Source: a bacterium (GTDB lineage Bacteria; Armatimonadota; Zipacnadia; Zipacnadales; Zipacnadaceae). From it: 6,357 nt of DNA. Positions 1-5,752 of this stretch are shown piece by piece. The DNA lies in NCBI GenBank assembly GCA_030607655.1, contig JAUWJN010000165.1:1-6357 (forward strand), written 5' to 3'. How positions within the stretch are numbered: position 1 is the stretch's first letter; each line of letters opens with the position of its first letter. Made by a program: the position numbers and the translations under genes. The notes below the pieces were generated by a model. The model worked only from the letters and a program-made list of their open reading frames with translations, ran no database searches and was not told the origin of the DNA.

Positions 1-261
1 ATGCTCGGCAGCGCGGAGGTACTGATCACCAATGTTTATTGCTGCCCGGCAGCCCGGACAGAGCGCACGGTAACACTCGGCGAGCACCTGCCCCAGGTCG
101 GCCAGGTATTCCTCGTAGGACTGATTGTAACCGATTTGCCCCGGATGAGCGTAGTCCTTGATGCACCAGTACGGTGGCGAGGTGACGACCAGGTGCACTG
201 ACTGGTCGTCAACCTCAGTCATCTGCCGGCTGTCAGCGAAGATTATGCGGTGGGTGGGCAT
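1..261 (-). CDS. DNA methyltransferase (N4-cytosine/N6-adenine type), N-terminal part, cut by window edge
   Basis: Reading the minus strand from an ATG at 261 gives 87 codons that stay open to the window edge, so the C-terminal part and the stop lie outside. The protein begins MPTHRIIFADSR. It has TSPPYW at residues 27-32, which is catalytic motif IV of amino DNA methyltransferases; SPPY is more usual in N4-cytosine enzymes and DPPY in N6-adenine enzymes. Further on, EEYLADLGQVLAECYRAL is followed by AAINIGDQY (73-81), the NxGD-type strand common in this family. Motif IV near the N-terminus points to the beta (permuted) class, whose AdoMet-binding motif I should lie in the missing part. The ATG has no strong ribosome binding site. 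The gene is divergent from smpB. Whether it belongs to a restriction-modification pair or is solitary cannot be told from here. Confidence 0.85.
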   Translation of the reverse strand, partial: MPTHRIIFADSRQMTEVDDQSVHLVVTSPPYWCIKDYAHPGQIGYNQSYEEYLADLGQVLAECYRALCPGCRAAINIGDQYLRAAEH

Positions 262-342
262 AAGTGGTCACTGTGGCCTATGATAGCAGGGCGGGGCTGT
301 GCCGTCAATTCGCGGGGCAGTGAACAGATGCCTCACCCCTGG

Positions 343-365
343 CCCCTCTCCGTGCCGGAGAGGGG
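343..365. repeat. Short palindrome, CCCCTCTCC-type dispersed repeat
   Basis: Bases 343-352 pair perfectly with 356-365 (10 bp) around a 3-base loop, TGC. It is preceded by CTCACCCCTGG. No T-run follows on either strand (GGGGGATTA on the plus side), so it does not look like an intrinsic terminator. From memory, this CCCTCACCCC...CCCCTCTCC pattern is a common interspersed intergenic repeat in several bacterial phyla. Confidence 0.7.
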
Positions 366-370
366 GATTA

Positions 371-410
371 ACGGCAGACAACAGCAGACAACGGCAGACA
401 ACGACGGACA
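371..410. repeat. Tandem decamer repeat, ACGGCAGACA x4
   Basis: Four consecutive 10-base units are seen: ACGGCAGACA, ACAGCAGACA, ACGGCAGACA and ACGACGGACA. Units 1 and 3 are identical, unit 2 differs by one base and unit 4 by a few. The period is not a multiple of three and no convincing gene crosses it. It directly follows the palindrome at 343-365, so both may be parts of one compound intergenic repeat. Parts of it recur in inverted orientation at 5579-5588 and 5625-5635. Confidence 0.8.
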
Positions 411-432
411 AGGCCGTGCACGCTTGTCGTTT

Positions 433-463
433 CTGTCCACTGACCACTGACGACTGTCCACTT
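433..463. repeat. Short tandem repeat of CCACTGA with CTGTCCACT direct repeat
   Basis: CCACTGA occurs at 437-443 and again at 444-450, with a degenerate third unit (CGACTGT) at 451-457. CTGTCCACT occurs at 433-441 and 454-462. This is a low-complexity intergenic repeat of the GTCCACTGACCACTGA style. With the two preceding repeats it makes the 262-543 spacer between the divergent methyltransferase and smpB genes mostly repeat-derived. I see no clear gene in that spacer. Confidence 0.65.
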
Positions 464-533
464 GTCTTACCCCGCTTGACTATTTGCCCGGATTTCGCTC
501 CCCTAAAGGTGACATTCTTGACGGTTGGGACGC

Positions 534-538
534 AGGAG
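534..538 (+). promoter_or_regulatory. Ribosome binding site of smpB (AGGAG)
   Basis: AGGAG ends five bases before the GTG at 544 and decides the start of smpB. The other in-frame GTG at 538 overlaps this site, and the upstream ATG at 484 would add residues (MPGFRSPKGD...) that are not typical of SmpB. Confidence 0.7.
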
Positions 539-543
539 TGTCA

Positions 544-1002
544 GTGGCAGAACGCACGGTAGCGACAAATCGGCGGGCGGGGTACGAGTATTTTATAGAA
601 GACAGGATAGACACGGGCATTGTGTTGGCGGGCTGTGAGGTCAAGTCGGTGCGGGCTCATCACGTCAGTCTGCAGGAGGCCTATGCCGCAGTGGAGAATG
701 GCGAGGTATGGCTGCATAATATGCACATTGCTCCGTACAAGCCCGCGAGCCGCAGTAATCCTGATCCCTATCGGTCGCGCAAACTGCTGCTGCATAAGTC
801 GCAGATAGAGCGGTTGCACCGCAGAGTCCGACAGAAGGGCTATACGCTGATTGCTCTACGCATGTATTTTTCGGAGTCGGGATATGCCAAGATTGAGTTG
901 GGTCTGTGCCGCGGTAAGCGTGAATATGATAAGCGGGAGGCAATCCACGCGCGAGAATTTGAGCGGCGTACCCAGCAGGCGCTACACGAACGTATGCAGT
1001 AG
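544..1002 (+). CDS. smpB: SsrA (tmRNA)-binding protein SmpB
   Basis: SmpB binds tmRNA and brings it, with alanyl-tmRNA and EF-Tu, to ribosomes stalled on broken mRNAs (trans-translation) in the cytoplasm. The 152-residue product has the usual length. It shows the family signature throughout: N-terminal ATNRRAGYEYF, LAGCEVKSVR (28-37; many homologues have GTEVKS), HIAPYKPAS (61-69), YRSRKLLLHK (76-85), and AKIELGLCRGKREYDKREAI (115-134) leading into the basic C-terminal tail that enters the decoding channel. The start is taken as GTG at 544 because of AGGAG five bases upstream and because MAERTVATNR fits the family start. The gene runs with the receiver gene 33 bases downstream and is divergent from the methyltransferase. 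The tmRNA gene itself is not in the window. Confidence 0.96.
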   Translation: MAERTVATNRRAGYEYFIEDRIDTGIVLAGCEVKSVRAHHVSLQEAYAAVENGEVWLHNMHIAPYKPASRSNPDPYRSRKLLLHKSQIERLHRRVRQKGYTLIALRMYFSESGYAKIELGLCRGKREYDKREAIHAREFERRTQQALHERMQ

Positions 1003-1035
1003 CGTTATATCCTGTTTTGAGGCGAGTGGATAACT

Positions 1036-1425
1036 ATGGCTAAGGTACTAGTTGTAGATGATGACCCCTCTATCCTGGCCGCCGTGGGCAGTGCTCTGGC
1101 CCAGTACGGCATTGAGACCGACACCGCGCAAAATGGCAAGCAGGCTCTGGAGAAGCTGGCGGCCCCCAGTGGCGAAGGGGAGGATTATAAGGCCATTATC
1201 CTGGATATAGTAATGCCGATAATGGATGGGTGGGCAGTACTGGAGGCGCTCAAGACCAGCCCCGAGTGGAAGCATATCCCGGTAGTGGTGCTGACGGGCC
1301 AGGCTGATACGGTGGCGGATATCGCCCGCATCAGTGAATATGATGGGGTATTTATGGGCAAGAAGGACAGTTTTGTGGAGCTGTTGGGCAGTCTGATGCA
1401 AAGACTGATGCCCGGCGAAGACTAG
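1036..1425 (+). CDS. Stand-alone response regulator receiver (CheY-like) protein
   Basis: This 129-residue protein is a single receiver domain with no output domain. In these two-component proteins a partner histidine kinase phosphorylates an aspartate. The sequence shows VLVVDDDPSI with acidic residues D8-D10, the phospho-acceptor Asp57 in ILDIVMPIMDGW, Thr87 in VVVLTGQ, and the conserved Lys109 in FMGKKDSF. The usual proline after that lysine is replaced by Lys110-Asp111, a departure from the common KP motif. There is only a degenerate ribosome binding site (GAGTGGA, 1024-1030). It follows smpB by 33 bases and may be read from the same transcript. No kinase is encoded in the window, so the pathway it serves is unknown. 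Confidence 0.93.
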   Translation: MAKVLVVDDDPSILAAVGSALAQYGIETDTAQNGKQALEKLAAPSGEGEDYKAIILDIVMPIMDGWAVLEALKTSPEWKHIPVVVLTGQADTVADIARISEYDGVFMGKKDSFVELLGSLMQRLMPGED

Positions 1426-1453
1426 ACCAGGGCGGCAGGCCGGACTAGATGGC

Positions 1454-3805
1454 TCACTGCTTCTTCACTTTGGCCGCCAGGTCGCCAGACATCGGTGGCA
1501 AGGCGATAGTTGCCACTCCTCCCGTAACTTCAAGTGTAGTCTGCTGGCTGATGGTGCCCGTCAGCGTATCCCAGAATTCCACTGTATAAGTGCCGTCTTC
1601 TAGGTCGGTCAGGGTCACCTGGCCGTCGGCAATGGGTTCACCTACCTCGACAGGACTGCCGCGGCCCAAATTATCGTAGTTATACACATAAAAATAGGCA
1701 CGGGTCTCGTTTTGCATCGCTTGAATGTCTAACCAGTTGTCCGGCTGGACTCGGGCGCGAGTTACTCGGAGATTCTGACCCCGACGGTCCTCGCCCTGAT
1801 TGAAAGCCCGCAGCGCACGCTGGTATTCGTACAGGCGGTATTTCTCCCAGTCTTCGTGATACCAGAAGGCGGCCGATGCTGACCACGGCATCATCGTTGA
1901 CACCCACAGGCCACAGCGAAATTCCTGCCGCCACCGGGATTCAGGGACGGGCAGCTCCGCCGTCTTGGGGCCATATTCAATGAACATAAAGGGCTTGTGA
2001 TAACGCATTTTTGGTAGGAAGGCCTCGTTCATCCCCACGTCGCGGCGCTTCCAGTATGAGTCAGCCTGAATAAACTCTATCTGCGGCAGTCGCCACAGCT
2101 CATCGCCAAAGCTCCAATACAAGCAGACGTGGGTAGTGATGATATGCTGCCAGAGGTCAATGCGGCGCAGGTAATCGGCCATCTCGGCGTGCCAGGCGGC
2201 TACTTCCGCCTCCCGGTATCCCTCCGTCAGGTCCACCTCATTCCACAGCTCCCAGGCCATTATGTTGCGGCTGTAACCCCAGCGGGCGACTGTGTATCTG
2301 TAACGCTGGCGAAACAGCTCCTTAACTCGCTCGCTGCTAAAGAACATCGCCGGGCTGGGCAGGAAGCCGCCGTTATTGACTGAGTAAGGGCTATAGCGCC
2401 ACTCGGCATCGAATTTGTCCCGCCGTAGTTGCCCGTGTCTATTGAAGCTAATCTGCAGATAAACGTTATGCCGGGCCGCCAGGTCCACCGCGTAATCCAT
2501 CCGCCAGGCATTGTACATAGAATACCGGCCCAGGCCGGCGAAGCGGGAGTGGTATTCGTCAGCTCCTTCAATTGCGCCCCACCAGGCGCACATCCAGGTG
2601 CGCACCAGGTTTATGCCCTCCCGCTCAAACAGCTCGAAAAAGTGGTCAAAGGCATAGGTGCCCGCCTGCGCCTCGGCCTGGTCGCCGCCGTCGCGCATAT
2701 TGATGGCCAGCGGATAGAAGTAGTCCCCGTTGCCAAATTCAAAATAATGCGGGTCGGAGTGGCTGATGCGCAGATAGCCCTCCGGATGCACCGGCGCGGT
2801 GGCGAGGAACTCCGCCAGGCGCGAGCGGCGCTGGCCGAGAGCATCGTCAAGGGAAATATAGTAGCGATACCGGCCTTGCTGGCGGGGCGCAAAACGTACC
2901 TTCCAGCACGGCGGACCGACGGGAATTAGCCGCTCATAGCCCTCGTCAGTGCGGCGGCGCTCGAAGTGCTGATAATAAAAACCCGGTATGGTGAGCTTAG
3001 TGCCGTCCGGAGCCAAGAAGTGTCCCGCCACATCCACGACCTTCGGGTCATAGGGATTAGTATAACGTTGCTGCACGGGCCAGGTTATCTCAAACTTTTC
3101 ATATTCAGCAACGCTGGCCGTGTTAGCCGCGGGTGCCAGATCGTAGGTAACGCGGGTGGGCCGATCGGCGGGGAAGGGGCCCAGCGGGGGGGCATAGCCG
3201 CCGATAGCTAAATTGTCAATGTAGACCGCGCCCTGCCAGGAGGTAGAGCCAAAGAAGCGAAAGCCAAACTCTCGCGGGCAGTAGGTAGCATCATACCAAC
3301 TCTTACGATGGCCGGCCGGCTCCCACCTAGCCGAGTTATAACTCAAATCAACGACAATATGCGCCCAGTGGCCGGGACGGCGTCGGCCGATCGGCTCGCC
3401 GGTCGGCAGATTCCGGTAGGGATGGCACTGGTACCAGTAGTAATGACAATCCTTGAGGTAGATCTGGAGGTCGAAGTCTTGGGGTATGTCCGCCGGCAGA
3501 TATATGTCGAATGAGAGCTGGTCGTAGACTTCCCAATTACGCCACGGCTGGTAAGCAGCCCCAAAGCTACCTGGGAGCTTACCTTCAATTTTCAGCGCCC
3601 CCCAGCCCTCAGTTGCCTGCTTGGTACTTACCTCCACCGCGGTCGAGCCGGGATCAATGGAAGTGGGAGACCAGTCGTGCTCAGGGCCTTCAAAGTTCCA
3701 CCAAATAGGCTCCGGCGTCGGCTCAGCCCCCAACGCTGGGATCGCCAAGGCCCCGATGATGAAGATTGCGATGGTTGCGGCCCATTTAGTAGTACTTAAA
3801 CTCAT
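1454..3805 (-). CDS. Secreted multidomain glycoside hydrolase (clan GH-A TIM barrel, DUF5060-type)
   Basis: The 783-residue product is probably exported and hydrolyses a polysaccharide outside the cytoplasm; the substrate cannot be read from sequence. Residues 1-27 look like a Sec signal peptide: Lys7, hydrophobic stretch AATIAIFIIGALAIPALG, cleavage near ALG/AEP. Residues about 33-203 look like a beta-sandwich carbohydrate-binding module ending in the typical VYIDNLAIGG. About 217-335 resembles the DUF5060 beta domain. About 345-655 is a (beta/alpha)8 barrel: YPLAINM, GINLVRTWMCAWWG, VYLQISFN, MAWELWNEVD with probable acid/base Glu523, and FMFIEYGPK with probable nucleophile Glu610. About 675-783 is a C-terminal beta-sandwich (GTYTVEFWDTLTG at 738-750). 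No membrane anchor, LPXTG or S-layer motif is visible. The start lies 12 bases after the upstream gene's stop and lacks a clear ribosome binding site, which suggests translational coupling. Assignment to one GH family (GH5-like or a relative) is open. Confidence 0.88.
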   Translation of the reverse strand: MSLSTTKWAATIAIFIIGALAIPALGAEPTPEPIWWNFEGPEHDWSPTSIDPGSTAVEVSTKQATEGWGALKIEGKLPGSFGAAYQPWRNWEVYDQLSFDIYLPADIPQDFDLQIYLKDCHYYWYQCHPYRNLPTGEPIGRRRPGHWAHIVVDLSYNSARWEPAGHRKSWYDATYCPREFGFRFFGSTSWQGAVYIDNLAIGGYAPPLGPFPADRPTRVTYDLAPAANTASVAEYEKFEITWPVQQRYTNPYDPKVVDVAGHFLAPDGTKLTIPGFYYQHFERRRTDEGYERLIPVGPPCWKVRFAPRQQGRYRYYISLDDALGQRRSRLAEFLATAPVHPEGYLRISHSDPHYFEFGNGDYFYPLAINMRDGGDQAEAQAGTYAFDHFFELFEREGINLVRTWMCAWWGAIEGADEYHSRFAGLGRYSMYNAWRMDYAVDLAARHNVYLQISFNRHGQLRRDKFDAEWRYSPYSVNNGGFLPSPAMFFSSERVKELFRQRYRYTVARWGYSRNIMAWELWNEVDLTEGYREAEVAAWHAEMADYLRRIDLWQHIITTHVCLYWSFGDELWRLPQIEFIQADSYWKRRDVGMNEAFLPKMRYHKPFMFIEYGPKTAELPVPESRWRQEFRCGLWVSTMMPWSASAAFWYHEDWEKYRLYEYQRALRAFNQGEDRRGQNLRVTRARVQPDNWLDIQAMQNETRAYFYVYNYDNLGRGSPVEVGEPIADGQVTLTDLEDGTYTVEFWDTLTGTISQQTTLEVTGGVATIALPPMSGDLAAKVKKQ

Positions 3806-3817
3806 AGCAGGGAATCA

Positions 3818-4492
3818 TCACCAATGTGCAGGTAACAAAGCCTTACGGTCTCGCTCTACTTCAGGTGATTCATTTCGGAACAGAGCGAGAAGCTCAGCGT
3901 TGAAGTTCCTCTTGCCTCTGTCGCGGAAATCGTGATAGGTCCCCGCCAGCCAGAGGTAATGGTCGAGCTCGCGGAAGGAAGGCGAGAGGCCTGAGCCCTT
4001 GACGAGGTCACACACGCCACGATACAAGGCACTATACGACTCCTGTATCGGTCGCCCCAGGTGGTACGCAGTCTGCCTGCGACAGAATTTATCATAAATC
4101 GGGAATCGTTCTGGGTCGATGAAGAAGTGGGCAAACTTTGAGGCAAAGCTTGGGTACCGCTTACCTACGCCCTGTTCCCCAATAATCGCCTCAACAACTG
4201 CGACAGGGTCTTCGGGGGGCCTCCGCATGACCTCAGCAATACGACACACCACTTGATGGATAGCTTGACCACGCACATTGGTGGCGTAGAGCCTGTCGAT
4301 CGCTGCTGCCTTCACCAGGACAGCCTCGCACGAATAGCCCGGGAGGTCCCGCCGCAATTCTTCGAAAGCTCGCTCGCACGCTGTCCACCCCTCAAGCCTC
4401 CCATGCAATCTCTCAGCGGCTTCAATCTGTGGCTGGCGCAAGGGCACCGCAAGCCTTTCAGTTCGCCTCTCACTGGGGATATCCGACTCCAT
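3818..4492 (-). CDS. Uncharacterised 224-residue protein with a SFASKFAHFF...FPIYD core
   Basis: I cannot assign a function. The protein is soluble-looking, with no signal peptide or membrane segment, and is rich in charged and aromatic residues. Notable stretches are VLVKAAAIDRLYATNVRG (58-75), YPSFASKFAHFFIDPERFPI (113-132) running into YDKFCRRQ, and a C-terminal RELDHYLWLAGTYHDF (174-189). From memory these match a scattered family of bacterial hypothetical proteins with the pattern LNxLYxTNI...SFASKY/FxHF...PIYDS...LDxxLWxxG. Some of these are labelled as having an 8-oxoguanine DNA glycosylase (OGG)-like helical fold. That link is weak and I see no clear glycosylase active site. The start is set at ATG 4492 because GGAGGGAG (4497-4504) lies four bases upstream; the ATG at 4510 would read through that site. 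It lies 99 bases after pabC and 12 bases before the glycoside hydrolase on the same strand. Confidence 0.75.
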   Translation of the reverse strand: MESDIPSERRTERLAVPLRQPQIEAAERLHGRLEGWTACERAFEELRRDLPGYSCEAVLVKAAAIDRLYATNVRGQAIHQVVCRIAEVMRRPPEDPVAVVEAIIGEQGVGKRYPSFASKFAHFFIDPERFPIYDKFCRRQTAYHLGRPIQESYSALYRGVCDLVKGSGLSPSFRELDHYLWLAGTYHDFRDRGKRNFNAELLALFRNESPEVERDRKALLPAHW

Positions 4493-4496
4493 GGGG

Positions 4497-4504
4497 CTCC
4501 CTCC
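4497..4504 (-). promoter_or_regulatory. Ribosome binding site (GGAGGGAG) that fixes the start of the uncharacterised gene
   Basis: On the minus strand GGAGGGAG is followed by CCCC and then the ATG at 4492; counted from GGAGG the spacing is seven bases. This is the strongest Shine-Dalgarno site in the window. It lies inside the reading frame that would start at the upstream ATG (4510), so the downstream ATG is the likelier start. Confidence 0.75.
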
Positions 4505-4591
4505 GTCCATAGTACTAGATTTCCGCAGCTATGCCTGGATTTCGGCAGTCTGACTGCATTAACCTTCACATCGCAATCTGGGCTAGTGGCG

Positions 4592-5458
4592 TCAAACCTC
4601 GGATATCTCGGCGGCGACCAGTGCCCGGTACGCGTCTCCTATCTGCTGGGTGACCGGTCCTATCTTCCCCGCGCCAATAAGTTGGCGTTCAAACTGGGTC
4701 AGGGGCATTACTTCCATAAGACTATTGGTCAGAAAGGCCTCCTGGGCCTGGCGCAGTTGCTCCACTGATAAGGGCTCCTCGCTCAGGTCAACTCCCTGAG
4801 CCGCAGCCAATTCTATGATACAGGCCCGTGTGATGCCGGGCAATGGGCCGGCCGCAACCGGTGCAGTTAGCAAACGGCCCTCTGCCACGATGAATAGATT
4901 GCTGGCTGAGGCTTCGGCCAGCATACCGGCAGTATTCAGCAGAATCGCCTCGTCAGCGCCGGCTTGTTTCGCCTCGGCTCGGGCCAGCAGATTGTCTAGG
5001 TAATTGAGGCTCTTGACTTGCGAAAGAACCGAATGCTCGTTGCGCCGTGTTGAGGCCAATATCGCTGACATCCCCCGGTCATATAACTCCTCCGGGTAGC
5101 CGTCAAAGTCGCGCACCCATATCATTATTGAGGGTGAACTGGCATCCAACTCTGAAGGCTGGCCGCCGACACCGCGGGTCACGGTCAGACGTACATAGCC
5201 ACTCGGCAAGTGACTGTGGGCTACTGTAGCCTGGACGGCCTGGCGCAGTTCCTGGTGACTGAGCGGCAGTTTAATACTCAATATCTCCGCGCCGTGCGCC
5301 AGTCGCTGCAGATGTGCGTCTAGCCGGAAGACAGTACCCTGGTAGACGCGCATAGTCTCAAACAGACCGTCGCCGTATAACAGACCCCGGTCCAGACAGG
5401 AGCAGCGGGCCTCATCAGGAGACTGCAAGTTGCCGTTTATCCAGATTACTTGTCCCAC
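4592..5458 (-). CDS. pabC: Aminodeoxychorismate lyase (class IV PLP-dependent aminotransferase fold)
   Basis: PabC removes pyruvate from 4-amino-4-deoxychorismate to give 4-aminobenzoate for folate, in the cytoplasm with pyridoxal phosphate. The 288-residue product (GTG start) shows the fold-type IV signature: VIWINGNL at the N-terminus, DRGLLYGDGLFETMRVYQG (23-41), YVRLTVTRGVGG (88-99), the PLP lysine Lys149 in QVKSLNYLDNLLAR, Glu182 in LAEASASNLF, GPLPGITR (204-211) and AFLTNSLMEVMPL (241-253). The last resembles the C-terminal (FLTN/CN)SLMxVxPV of PabC more than branched-chain or D-amino-acid aminotransferases, which are the alternatives. A pabA neighbour upstream supports PabC. The start is GTG 5458, six bases after AAGGTG. 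The frame is open further to an ATG at 5539, but residues from there (MAGKRFARHGPSGRQSRHEC...) come from an intergenic repeat. Confidence 0.85.
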   Translation of the reverse strand: MGQVIWINGNLQSPDEARCSCLDRGLLYGDGLFETMRVYQGTVFRLDAHLQRLAHGAEILSIKLPLSHQELRQAVQATVAHSHLPSGYVRLTVTRGVGGQPSELDASSPSIMIWVRDFDGYPEELYDRGMSAILASTRRNEHSVLSQVKSLNYLDNLLARAEAKQAGADEAILLNTAGMLAEASASNLFIVAEGRLLTAPVAAGPLPGITRACIIELAAAQGVDLSEEPLSVEQLRQAQEAFLTNSLMEVMPLTQFERQLIGAGKIGPVTQQIGDAYRALVAAEISEV

Positions 5459-5464
5459 TATCAA

Positions 5465-5470
5465 CACCTT
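5465..5470 (-). promoter_or_regulatory. Ribosome binding site of pabC (AAGGTG)
   Basis: On the minus strand AAGGTG is followed six bases later by GTG at 5458, just before GQVIWINGN. It directly abuts the repeat that begins at 5471, which argues against translation starting further upstream. Confidence 0.55.
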
Positions 5471-5495
5471 GTAGGAGCGACATTCGTGTCGCGAT
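5471..5495. repeat. GTAGGAGCGACATTC-type dispersed repeat with hairpin
   Basis: GCGACA (5477-5482) and TGTCGC (5487-5492) form a perfect 6-bp stem around a TTCG tetraloop, inside a GTAGGAGCGACATTCG... to ...TCGCGAT unit. I recall this unit as an abundant intergenic repeat in Chloroflexota and related environmental genomes. It lies immediately upstream (minus strand) of the pabC ribosome binding site and within the falsely extended pabC reading frame. Confidence 0.65.
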
Positions 5496-5531
5496 TGTCG
5501 TCCGGAGGGGCCATGTCGAGCGAAGCGCTTG

Positions 5532-5563
5532 CCCGCCAAAGCTATCTTCGCAGCAAAGGCGGG
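5532..5563. repeat. CCCGCC...GGCGGG inverted repeat
   Basis: CCCGCC (5532-5537) pairs with GGCGGG (5558-5563) across a 20-base interior containing AAAGCTATCTTCGC. It resembles the CGCCAAAGCTTTAGCGAAGGCGGG style of dispersed repeat. It is followed by the palindrome GGCCGGCC (5565-5572). No coding potential is apparent. Confidence 0.5.
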
Positions 5564-5592
5564 AGGCCGGCCCGTTATTGCCGTTGTCGTCG

Positions 5593-5716
5593 GTAGGGGC
5601 GGAAGTTGATTTCATCTTCCGCCCGCTGTTGTCTGTTGCTGTCCCCGCGCTGAAGTGGCCTTACCGTCGAGACGGGCGGGCGGAACTTGCTGCGTAGCAG
5701 CAAGTTTCGCCCCTAC
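5593..5716. mobile_element. 124-base MITE-like element with 16-base terminal inverted repeats
   Basis: The left end GTAGGGGCGGAAGTTG (5593-5608) and the right end CAAGTTTCGCCCCTAC (5701-5716) are inverted copies with 14 of 16 matches. Each end is also half of a local hairpin. GGGCGGAAG (5597-5605) pairs with CTTCCGCCC (5616-5624), and 5678-5693 pairs with 5697-5712 in a 16-bp stem with one G-T pair and a 3-base loop. There is no room for a transposase and I see no clear target-site duplication. It lies between the pabA stop and the pabC start. The strong right-hand stem lacks a following T-run on the minus strand, so it is not a typical intrinsic terminator for pabA, but it could affect read-through or mRNA stability. 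It could equally be a non-mobile repeat of the REP type. Confidence 0.55.
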
Positions 5717-5725
5717 ATTTCAATA

Positions 5726-5744
5726 GCTCCTCCACTAGGAGAGC
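5726..5744 (-). terminator. Weak hairpin just downstream of pabA
   Basis: 5726-5729 plus 5731-5733 pair with 5741-5744 plus 5738-5740, with one bulged base and a four-base loop. It starts nine bases after the pabA stop on the minus strand. No U-run follows (TATTGAAATG), so termination is only a possibility; mRNA 3'-end stabilisation is another. Confidence 0.25.
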
Positions 5745-5752
5745 ACAGATGC

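Noticed and set aside
371..457. CRISPR-like array
   Set aside because: The repeats are 7-10 bases, contiguous and without unique spacers.
476..510. Possible sigma-70 promoter for smpB (TTGACT at 476-481)
   Set aside because: No acceptable -10 hexamer lies 16-18 bases downstream; the best AT-rich stretch (CTAAAG) is too far and too weak.
299..562. 87-codon plus-strand open frame over the repeat block before smpB
   Set aside because: Its translation comes from the palindrome and tandem repeats and runs into the smpB start region in another frame.
2429..2929. 166-codon open frame on the plus strand inside the glycoside hydrolase gene
   Set aside because: It is antisense to a well-supported barrel domain, shows no family motif and has no convincing ribosome binding site; GC-rich codon use on the opposite strand explains it.
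4253..4768. 171-codon plus-strand open frame spanning the start of the uncharacterised gene and the end of pabC
   Set aside because: It crosses two supported minus-strand genes and their spacer, and its translation has no recognisable domain.
5415..5615. 66-codon minus-strand open frame in the pabA-pabC spacer
   Set aside because: It is composed of dispersed repeats and overlaps the pabC start in another frame.
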